Of a stretch of 5,028 nt of DNA, positions 1-4,424 are shown piece by piece. Origin of the DNA: JBOFMT01 sp051658525. Lineage in GTDB: Bacteria; Bacillota_I; Bacilli_A; Erysipelotrichales; Erysipelotrichaceae. Positions within the stretch are counted from its first letter, which is position 1. Every line of letters begins with the position of its first letter. The stretch covers positions 1-5,028 of the forward strand of contig JBOFMT010000080.1 of NCBI GenBank assembly GCA_051658525.1, in the 5' to 3' direction. The notes below the pieces were generated by a model. The model ran no database searches and was not told the origin of the DNA. It saw only the letters and a list, made by a program, of their open reading frames with translations. A program made the translations under genes and the position numbers.

Positions 1-141
1 GATATCAAAACAGTGAGTGAAGGGGTGGAAACCTTGGAACAAATGGAGTTTTTATCTACTATTGGGTGTGATCAAGTACAAGGGTATTATTATGCAAAGC
101 CTATGCCATTTCCTTTGTTTGAAGCAACCTATATCAAATAA
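1..141 (+). CDS. C-terminal end of an EAL-domain protein (cyclic di-GMP phosphodiesterase type), 5' truncated by the window
   Basis: Frame 1 is open from the first base to a TAA at 139-141 and gives the last 46 residues of a protein. The visible part has the typical end of an EAL domain: SEGVET at residues 6-11, whose glutamate belongs to the conserved active-site set, then GCDQVQGYYYAKPMP at residues 22-36, containing the conserved QGY element. EAL proteins hydrolyse the second messenger cyclic di-GMP to pGpG, or bind it without catalysis when residues are lost. The EAL motif itself, any GGDEF or sensor domain and membrane segments all lie upstream of the window, so activity and full architecture cannot be judged. 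Because the domain ends only a few residues before the stop, EAL is the last domain. An intrinsic terminator follows 42 bases after the stop. Confidence 0.9.
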   Translation, partial: DIKTVSEGVETLEQMEFLSTIGCDQVQGYYYAKPMPFPLFEATYIK

Positions 142-183
142 AGTACCGTGACAAGGATCGTACCAATACCTTAGGGATCAAGC

Positions 184-213
184 AATAGAGTAGCTTAGGC
201 TACTCTATTTTTT
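184..213 (+). terminator. Rho-independent terminator of the EAL-domain gene
   Basis: A perfect 11-base-pair stem (AATAGAGTAGC at 184-194 pairs with GCTACTCTATT at 199-209) encloses a four-base TTAG loop. The run of T ends at 213. The reverse strand lacks a comparable T run, so it should work only for the rightward transcript coming from the EAL gene. Confidence 0.9.
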
Positions 214-832
214 GTGCTTTGCAATGCAGCCAATCGCATAGGGGGTTTGCCATATTTGATTTTCAGCGAAGTATAAAAGAGTCAAAACTTTAGCTTTGAT
301 TGTTTTTTGTTTTGTTCACTCACACAAGCTATTTTTATAGCACGATTTCAATAAAACAAATGGAATATACTACTGCAAGTCTAGCAACCCTCTCTCTTGG
401 TAAATGGTGTAATCCACCTAGGAGTCCAATAGGAAACAACTGCTATGTTCAGTTGGTAAGATTGCTTCTGTGTTCAACGAATGAACAATCTATCATAGGA
501 AACAAGTCTTTCTGAGTCTAAGGTAGCCTGCGGTAAACAATCATGATTAAAAAAAGGCAGCAGCTTCGATTTGAATGCAAGAAGTGTAATTGTCACCATC
601 CAATACAGTAAATCAAAAGGATTGACTATTTTTTTATTCAAAATCATAGTGGGATGAATTGCTCTCCTTATGATGTGTGCCTGCTATCGAAGGATACATT
701 GAAAACCTGATAAGACTAGCAATGGATTCAAGGGTGCGATTGTAATGAGATTCATGAAAACTTATCAAGGTGGATTCAAATATAATATGAAGAAGCAAAA
801 GGTAGTTTCTATGTGCAACCAATTACCAAGTG
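214..832. other. Gene-free stretch, about 620 bases, with no supportable coding region
   Basis: No frame on either strand gives a protein-like ORF with a proper ribosome binding site. The open stretches (300-515 plus; 634-822, 474-647 minus) are short, overlap one another and translate to unremarkable residue mixtures. A short plus-strand reading at 543-611 contains FECKKCNC, resembling half of a zinc ribbon, but stops after 22 codons. There is an 11-base direct repeat (ATAGGAAACAA at 429-439 and 495-505) and a 9-base one (TGGATTCAA at 723-731 and 771-779). A promoter-like pair lies on the plus strand at 622-650 (TTGACT, 17 bases, CATAGT). The region could be a decayed gene or mobile element, or could carry a small RNA ending at the terminator at 833-854. 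None of these is established. Confidence 0.5.
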
Positions 833-854
833 AAAAAGGGCACTTGCCCTTTTT
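833..854. terminator. Symmetric intrinsic terminator at the end of the flavin oxidoreductase gene
   Basis: AAAAAGGGC (833-841) pairs with GCCCTTTTT (846-854) around an ACTT loop. Both strands therefore read a GC stem followed by a run of five T. For the minus-strand oxidoreductase the stem begins inside the stop codon (853-855), a very tight arrangement. It would also stop any rightward transcription from the gene-free stretch before it ran antisense through the oxidoreductase. Confidence 0.85.
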
Positions 855-1965
855 ATTGATTTCTAAGATTTAATATACAGCGTTTTCCAGGTGTATGATA
901 ACACTGATTACACGATACACACTTGGTTTTTCTACTCTCATCCGCTTTCCATAGGGTTACAAGATTTGGCTGTGCTGTAAGTGGACGTGACATCGTGAAA
1001 TAGGCAATGTCTGTAGTATTTAATAAGTCACTCATACGAGAAACATTGCGATTTCCTCCAATTAGAATGACAGGTTTATCTATTGCTTTTGCTAGTGTGC
1101 TTGCGTACGACTTAAAATAGGATTCACGCTCTGCTCCTAGTGCTACTTTCGTACGAGCAGCTCCTTGATTATGATCGATAACTTCTTGTATGGATTCATT
1201 GCCTCCACTTACTTCAATCGCATCGATTCCTCTGCGAGCTAGTTCTTTGGCTACAATTAAGCTATCACTTTGTGTTAAACCACCTTCTATTATATAATCT
1301 GCCGAGTTTAATTTGATTAAGATAGGGAAGTCAGGTCCTACGGCTAGTCGCATTGCTTCATATATTTCATAAATAATGCGTGCACGATTTTCAATACTTC
1401 CACCATATGCATCTTCTCTTTTGTTGTAATAAGGAGATAAGAATTGGGATAACAAGTATCCATGTCCTGCATGAATTTCAACTCCATCAAAACCACTCGC
1501 TTTGACTCGTCTTGCAGCTTGTGCAAAGCTAACTACTAAACACTCAATATCTTCTAAACACATTTCCTGTGCCCATGTTTTCGTAACTTCGTTTTGTATA
1601 GTCGAAGGGCCCCAAATTACACGTTCTCCTACGTTATAGGTTGTCATAAACCCACCATAGACAATTTGCATGATAATATTACTTCCCAGTTTATGAATCT
1701 TATCGGTAAACGCTTTGTATTCTTCAATAAACGAGTCATCATAAATGCCCATCATTCCTGGATTTGGTTGTTCTTCTTCACGTACAAACGCATAACCAGT
1801 TATGATCGTACCAACACCTCCTAATGCTAATTCTTCATAGATATTAGAAAGTTCAGGAGTTAAATGACCTTTCTCATCTGCTAAGGCTTCCCATAGTGCT
1901 CCTCTAAAAAAACGGTTCTTTAATTTCATTGTTCCAATGTGTGTTGCATCCCATACTGTTTTCAT
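853..1965 (-). CDS. NADH:flavin oxidoreductase, Old Yellow Enzyme family (single-domain FMN TIM barrel)
   Basis: The 370-residue product is a cytoplasmic FMN-binding barrel of the Old Yellow Enzyme / 2,4-dienoyl-CoA reductase group. These enzymes use NAD(P)H to reduce activated C=C bonds or other electrophiles. Visible landmarks are NRFFRGAL near residues 17-24, GFDGVEIHAGHGYLLSQFLS from residue 158 with the substrate-binding His165/His168 and proton-donor-position Tyr170, the family block NKREDAYGGSIENRAR (181-196), and the phosphate-loop glycines in LIGGNR (301-306). It has no C-terminal FAD/NAD domain of the long dienoyl-CoA reductase type, but it ends in a cysteine cluster, CVSCNQC plus Cys363 (C-x2-C-x2-C-x7-C, residues 349-363), which might bind an iron-sulfur cluster or zinc. 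The ATG is supported by AGAAGGAG eight bases upstream (1974-1981). It diverges from the HxlR regulator, its probable controller. The physiological substrate is unknown. Confidence 0.93.
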   Translation of the reverse strand: MKTVWDATHIGTMKLKNRFFRGALWEALADEKGHLTPELSNIYEELALGGVGTIITGYAFVREEEQPNPGMMGIYDDSFIEEYKAFTDKIHKLGSNIIMQIVYGGFMTTYNVGERVIWGPSTIQNEVTKTWAQEMCLEDIECLVVSFAQAARRVKASGFDGVEIHAGHGYLLSQFLSPYYNKREDAYGGSIENRARIIYEIYEAMRLAVGPDFPILIKLNSADYIIEGGLTQSDSLIVAKELARRGIDAIEVSGGNESIQEVIDHNQGAARTKVALGAERESYFKSYASTLAKAIDKPVILIGGNRNVSRMSDLLNTTDIAYFTMSRPLTAQPNLVTLWKADESRKTKCVSCNQCYHTPGKRCILNLRNQ

Positions 1966-1979
1966 CTCTAATTCTCCTT

Positions 1980-2004
1980 CTTGTGTCTCTTATTCTAACA
2001 CAAG
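1980..2004. promoter_or_regulatory. Inverted repeat, candidate operator of the divergent HxlR regulator
   Basis: CTTGTGT (1980-1986) and ACACAAG (1998-2004) are perfect 7-base inverted arms separated by 11 bases. The spacer contains the predicted -10 box of the oxidoreductase promoter (1992-1997), so a dimer bound here would block that promoter. HxlR-type regulators are dimers that bind palindromes next to divergent targets. The link to this regulator is inferred from position. A second small palindrome, AAGT-N4-ACTT at 2018-2029, touches the predicted -35 box. Confidence 0.5.
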
Positions 2005-2019
2005 TAAAAATCCCTACAA
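1992..2019 (-). promoter_or_regulatory. Candidate promoter of the flavin oxidoreductase gene
   Basis: Read on the minus strand, TTGTAG (2014-2019) is followed after 16 bases by TAGAAT (1992-1997). This places transcription start near 1985, with a leader of about 20 bases that carries the ribosome binding site. Matches to the sigma-A consensus are moderate. Its overlap with the 1980-2004 inverted repeat supports it as the regulated promoter. Confidence 0.5.
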
Positions 2020-2051
2020 GTACGCACTTTTAGGTAAGTATACTAGATGGA

Positions 2052-2079
2052 TTGACTCAGAAATTACTTGGCGTATAAT
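2052..2079 (+). promoter_or_regulatory. Sigma-A-type promoter of the HxlR-family regulator gene
   Basis: TTGACT (2052-2057) and a perfect TATAAT (2074-2079) are separated by 16 bases. Transcription would start near 2086, giving a leader of roughly 16 bases in which GGAGGTG (2091-2097) sits just before the ATG. This short leader also argues against any start codon upstream of 2102. Confidence 0.8.
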
Positions 2080-2101
2080 TGTTTCAAATTGGAGGTGCAC
2101 T

Positions 2102-2440
2102 ATGTTACATTATCGAGAGAAATCCTATGTATGTTTGTTGGACGTAGCAATGGATTGTATTCGTGGAAAGTGGAAAGGTGTTATCCTTTGTCACTTGTAT
2201 GATGGACCCAAACGCTTTTTAGAATTACAGCGAGTAACAGGAGGTGTTAGTCATAAAGTATTAACTGAAAAACTAAGTGAATTAGAAGGGGATGGTATTT
2301 TAGTAAAACATATCTTTCATGAAGCAGTACCAAAGGTTGAATATGAATTAACACCAAAAGGCAAAGAACTAGCCCATGCGATCAAAGAAATCGAACGTTG
2401 GGCAATCAAACACTATCAAGACGAAGTAGAAACATATTAG
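2102..2440 (+). CDS. HxlR-family winged helix-turn-helix transcriptional regulator
   Basis: The product has 112 residues, the usual size for HxlR/YodB-type DNA-binding proteins. The family signature is clear: Cys11 followed by LLDVAMDCIRGKWKGVIL (the usual pattern is C..E..LD.IGGKWK..IL), RFLELQRVTGGVSHKVLTEK with the recognition helix near residues 48-62, LSELEGDGIL, and the wing segment VPKVEYELTPKGKEL (76-90). Cys11 aligns with the conserved N-terminal cysteine that acts as a thiol sensor of quinones, diamide or hypochlorite in characterised members such as YodB and HypR. Cys19 and Cys30 are additional. The arginine in CIRGKWK replaces a usual glycine. GGAGG ends six bases before this ATG; the longer open frame back to 1937 overlaps the divergent gene and the promoter and is not credible. 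It probably represses or activates the divergent flavin oxidoreductase and possibly itself; the inducer is unknown. Confidence 0.92.
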   Translation: MLHYREKSYVCLLDVAMDCIRGKWKGVILCHLYDGPKRFLELQRVTGGVSHKVLTEKLSELEGDGILVKHIFHEAVPKVEYELTPKGKELAHAIKEIERWAIKHYQDEVETY

Positions 2441-2446
2441 AAAATC

Positions 2447-2468
2447 AAACAGCAGCAATGCTGTTTTT
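2447..2468 (+). terminator. Rho-independent terminator after the HxlR-family gene
   Basis: AAACAGCA (2447-2454) pairs with TGCTGTTT (2459-2466) around a GCAA tetraloop, a stable GNRA type, and the T run extends to 2468. It begins six bases after the stop codon and separates the regulator from the membrane-protein genes downstream. Confidence 0.88.
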
Positions 2469-2472
2469 CATG

Positions 2473-2501
2473 TTGTACTTGTGATATAACTAAACTATAG
2501 T
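2473..2501 (+). promoter_or_regulatory. Promoter of the first four-helix membrane protein gene
   Basis: TTGTAC (2473-2478) and TATAGT (2496-2501) lie 17 bases apart, directly after the preceding terminator. Transcription would start near 2508, leaving a leader of about 20 bases with the AAGGGGA ribosome binding site. A CTTGTG half-site resembling the arm of the 1980-2004 repeat falls in the spacer at 2478-2483, which may be coincidence. Confidence 0.7.
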
Positions 2502-2529
2502 GTTAAAAATACACAAAAGGGGAATATCT

Positions 2530-2937
2530 ATGATGGAATTGAAAACAAAGGGGTTAGTATTTCATTATCTTATCTTATTCTTATATTTACCGTATTTGCT
2601 TTTAGCTGGTGTGAGTGATTTAGTTGAGGTTACAAACGATATCCTTGTGTTTGGTTTCTACTTTTTGGATGCGTTATTGTTTGGAATAAATCTAATTAAA
2701 GTTGTACTGATTGGTTTTATTGTATTTGGTGTATTAAAAAAACATAGGATAGGGTATCTAGCAATCATAACTTTGTTTGCTTACAACGTATTCACTGGGT
2801 TAGTTACCATAGGATTATGTTTGTATTATGGACTCAATACATTTATGGTACTAATTAGCTTAAGCTTTCATTTAGCATTATTGTTAATCGTCTATTTCTA
2901 CTATAAGCAAAGAAAGCAACAGTTGTTTGCCTATTAG
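2530..2937 (+). CDS. Small four-helix integral membrane protein of unknown function (paralog 1)
   Basis: The 135-residue product is almost wholly hydrophobic with four predicted membrane helices, at about residues 9-27, 45-69, 75-99 and 103-125. Lysine and arginine cluster at the N-terminus, between helices 2 and 3 (LKKHR) and at the C-terminus (KQRK), which by the positive-inside rule places both ends in the cytoplasm. No signal peptide, catalytic motif or named domain is recognised. It begins MELKTKGLVFH and ends YYKQRKQQLF, matching the ends of the next gene, so the two are paralogs. AAGGGGA (2517-2523) supports the ATG at 2530 or the adjacent one at 2533; the paralog, which starts MEVKTHG, favours 2533. 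The GTG-initiated extension to 2500 would place the ribosome binding site inside the gene and is rejected. Similar short proteins starting around GLKFHK occur in gut Bacillota, as far as I recall; I give no function. Confidence 0.82.
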   Translation: MMELKTKGLVFHYLILFLYLPYLLLAGVSDLVEVTNDILVFGFYFLDALLFGINLIKVVLIGFIVFGVLKKHRIGYLAIITLFAYNVFTGLVTIGLCLYYGLNTFMVLISLSFHLALLLIVYFYYKQRKQQLFAY

Positions 2938-2952
2938 GGTGCAGGCAAACAA
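2923..2952. repeat. Perfect 10-base inverted repeat spanning the stop codon of membrane protein 1
   Basis: TTGTTTGCCT (2923-2932) is the reverse complement of AGGCAAACAA (2943-2952), with a 10-base loop containing the TAG stop (2935-2937). No T run follows on either strand, so it is not a standard intrinsic terminator. As RNA it could protect the 3' end or attenuate read-through towards the next gene. Confidence 0.55.
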
Positions 2953-3034
2953 TGACTAAGTTTAATTGTATAGATGAATAGTAACGAAGGCTTTTATTTG
3001 TGGAATGAGGTATCTTGGAGATAGTAATAAGGGG

Positions 3035-3064
3035 TAGTATTTGTAGTGGGGGGCCTACATACTA
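3035..3064. repeat. Imperfect inverted repeat overlapping the promoter of membrane protein 2, candidate operator
   Basis: TAGTAT and GTAG (3035-3046, with two extra T between them) mirror CTACATACTA (3055-3064) around an eight-base TGGGGGGC centre. The repeat covers the predicted -35 box and touches the -10 box of the promoter at 3041-3068. It could bind a regulator of the second membrane-protein gene. The run of six G is unusual in this AT-rich setting. Confidence 0.45.
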
Positions 3065-3068
3065 TATG
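3041..3068 (+). promoter_or_regulatory. Candidate promoter of the second four-helix membrane protein gene
   Basis: TTGTAG (3041-3046) is followed after 16 bases by TATATG (3063-3068), giving a start near 3075 and a leader of about 32 bases before the ATG at 3107. The match is moderate. It would give this gene independent expression despite lying 169 bases behind its paralog in the same direction. Confidence 0.5.
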
Positions 3069-3106
3069 TTTAACTACCAAATCAAAACATAGGGGAGGCG
3101 CTCAAT

Positions 3107-3526
3107 ATGGAAGTAAAAACGCATGGATTAAAGTTTCATAAGTTTTTCTGGTATGTGTCATTACCGTTGTCGCTTATAAACAATATCGGCTTCTTGTTTA
3201 CTTTATATGCCCTTTGCACGGTACAAGGTCTTGGTTGGTCTATCCTATTGGATATTGTCGTGATTTTATTACAATGTGCATGTATTGCTATTATTTTTTA
3301 TGGATTCTTAAAACGTAATTCCAAAGGTTACTATGCCATCTTTGCACTCTATGTGATCAATGTTGTGTACAGTTTATTCTTAGTTGGTTTGTATGCTAAT
3401 TTGAATCCCTCAGGTCTTGTTGAAGTGGCAAGTAGTTTTGTAGTGACACTTGTATTTGCTGCAGTGATCTTGTATTACTATCGTAAAAGAAAATACCAAA
3501 TCTTTGATTTTGAACCATTGGCTTGA
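3107..3526 (+). CDS. Small four-helix integral membrane protein of unknown function (paralog 2)
   Basis: The 139-residue product has four predicted membrane helices, near residues 13-37, 45-67, 74-96 and 105-125. Positive charge sits at the N-terminus, in the helix 2-3 loop (LKRNSK) and at the C-terminus (RKRK), again predicting both ends in the cytoplasm. It shares with the upstream gene the N-terminal pattern ME-K-T--GL-FH, an LP near residue 20, the segment G-LK....GY-AI in the middle, and YY--RK-Q-F at the end, while the first loop and helix 2 have diverged. The start is clear: AGGGGAGG (3091-3098) lies eight bases before the ATG. No known domain is recognised. Upstream and downstream context (paralog, then an EcsC-family protein) suggests a membrane-associated role but nothing more specific. 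No terminator is visible before the EcsC-family gene, so read-through into it is possible. Confidence 0.85.
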   Translation: MEVKTHGLKFHKFFWYVSLPLSLINNIGFLFTLYALCTVQGLGWSILLDIVVILLQCACIAIIFYGFLKRNSKGYYAIFALYVINVVYSLFLVGLYANLNPSGLVEVASSFVVTLVFAAVILYYYRKRKYQIFDFEPLA

Positions 3527-3606
3527 TTTGCATAGGATTAATGATACTAACACGAATGAAAACGAGTAAGATGAGTATTAGTTTAATTGAATCAAACACT
3601 TTATAT

Positions 3607-3639
3607 GGAAAGGAAAGACAATACTTCATATTGTCTATG
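3607..3639 (+). promoter_or_regulatory. Hairpin between a Shine-Dalgarno-like sequence and the ATG of the EcsC-family gene
   Basis: The purine run GGAAAGGAAAG (3607-3617) lies about 20 bases before the ATG at 3637, too far for normal initiation. Between them AGACAATA (3616-3623) pairs perfectly with TATTGTCT (3629-3636) around a CTTCA loop. Folding would bring the purine run next to the ATG, an arrangement known for phage T4 gene 38. Alternatively the palindrome is a DNA operator, or translation starts at 3649 behind GGTGA (3640-3644). Confidence 0.4.
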
Positions 3640-4311
3640 GGTGAATCTATGGGGATATCAAAAAATATAAACATTACGGAAGAGGATATGATCAATATCC
3701 TAGATCAGTGTTATGCGAAAGTAATGAATGGAATTCCAAACATTGATGTCGGAGTTGAGAAGATGGCAAACGATTATCTAAGTAAACATGAGACAGTCGA
3801 GCAAGCGGCAAATGCGATGATTAAAAACCAAGTAGTCAAGTGCACCACTTCAGGATTTATCACCGGACTTGGTGGAGTGATTACATTACCAGTAGCAATT
3901 CCAGCCAATATTGCGAGTGTGATCTATGTGCAGATGCGGATGATTGCATGTGCGGCGCATATGAAAGGTTATGATTTACGCAGTGACCAAGTACAAACCC
4001 TGGTCTATGCCTGTTTAGCAGGTGTTGCGGTCAATGGAATCGTAAAAAATGTTGCAGTCGGTGTAGGGCTGAAAATGGGGTTAGCATTAGTAAAAAAAGT
4101 TCCTGGAAAAGTACTTATAGCAATCAACAAGAAAGTTGGGTTTCGTTTAGTAACGAAGTTTGGTACTAAGAGTATATTATCACTCGGAAAAATGATACCC
4201 GTTATTGGTGGTGTCGTAGGAGGAGGATTCGATCTTTTGGAAACAAAAGTAATTGGGCATCGAGCATACCAGTGGTTTGTGGAAGAACAGTTTGATTTAT
4301 CACAAGCTTAA
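3637..4311 (+). CDS. EcsC-family protein
   Basis: The 224-residue product matches the EcsC family, named for the third gene of the Bacillus subtilis ecs locus, whose biochemical role is not established. Seen here are a polar helical N-terminus (about 1-68), the glycine-rich hydrophobic block TTSGFITGLGGVITLPVAIP (70-89) leading into a segment ending YVQMRMIACAAH, a second hydrophobic stretch (about 122-152), KKVGFRLVTKFG (165-176), and the family's closing LGKMIPVIGGVVGGGFD (183-199) followed by KVIGHRAYQWF. No signal peptide is evident; hydrophobic parts suggest association with the membrane. The start is uncertain. The frame is open back to 3523, but that segment lacks a ribosome binding site and overlaps the previous stop. 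I chose 3637 because of the purine run and hairpin just upstream; 3649, behind GGTGA, is nearly as good. A weak -10-like TATATG lies at 3602-3607, so expression may be its own or by read-through from the membrane-protein gene. Confidence 0.87.
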   Translation: MGESMGISKNINITEEDMINILDQCYAKVMNGIPNIDVGVEKMANDYLSKHETVEQAANAMIKNQVVKCTTSGFITGLGGVITLPVAIPANIASVIYVQMRMIACAAHMKGYDLRSDQVQTLVYACLAGVAVNGIVKNVAVGVGLKMGLALVKKVPGKVLIAINKKVGFRLVTKFGTKSILSLGKMIPVIGGVVGGGFDLLETKVIGHRAYQWFVEEQFDLSQA

Positions 4312-4362
4312 GAAATACACAATTGTAGTATACAAGGTGCTTGCAACTAGCTTAAGGCAAGC

Positions 4363-4393
4363 AAAAACCGTTACTTTAGGGTAACGGTTTTTT
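4363..4393. terminator. Bidirectional intrinsic terminator between convergent EcsC-family and AraC-family genes
   Basis: AAAAACCGTTAC (4363-4374) pairs with GTAACGGTTTTT (4381-4392) around a TTTAGG loop. The plus strand continues in a six-T run (4388-4393), and the minus strand reads five T after its stem. It lies 51 bases beyond the EcsC-family stop and 31 bases beyond the AraC-family stop, so both probably use it. A second short stem, GCTTGC/GCAAGC (4339-4344 with 4357-4362), abuts it. Confidence 0.9.
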
Positions 4394-4424
4394 GTTCGTT
4401 TAAGTATTGAATACTGTTAAAGCT

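Noticed and set aside
429..505. Two copies of ATAGGAAACAA as a possible CRISPR-like or iteron repeat
   Set aside because: Only two 11-base copies with no further periodicity, no cas or replication gene nearby; compatible with chance.
300..515. 71-codon plus-strand ORF in the gene-free stretch
   Set aside because: It starts without a ribosome binding site, has no recognisable domain or coherent hydrophobic pattern, and lies in a region of conflicting short ORFs.
474..647. 57-codon minus-strand ORF starting MILNKKIVNPFDLLYWM
   Set aside because: An AAGGAGAG sequence lies upstream but 14 bases away, which is too far. The product matches nothing I know and is antisense to the zinc-ribbon-like reading.
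634..822. 62-codon minus-strand ORF
   Set aside because: No domain is recognised, no good ribosome binding site precedes it, and it overlaps other equally short frames; likely chance or decay.
745..873. Short plus-strand ORF starting MRFMKTYQGG
   Set aside because: It lacks a ribosome binding site and reads straight through the terminator stem and the 3' end of the oxidoreductase gene.
1594..1824. Plus-strand ORF antisense to the flavin oxidoreductase
   Set aside because: It is a shadow of a well-supported gene in another frame, as are the ORFs at 1344-1526 and 3396-3695.
1937..2101. N-terminal extension of the HxlR-family regulator
   Set aside because: It would overlap the divergent gene's start and encode across the regulator's own promoter. 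The ATG at 2102 has an ideal GGAGG and gives the normal family length.
2500..2514. GTGT/ACAC inverted repeat near the start site of membrane protein 1
   Set aside because: Only four base pairs around a seven-base loop; too short to call an operator or hairpin.
3523..3636. N-terminal extension of the EcsC-family protein from a TTG at 3523
   Set aside because: No ribosome binding site supports 3523, 3541, 3556 or 3571, and the added residues do not resemble the family's N-terminus.
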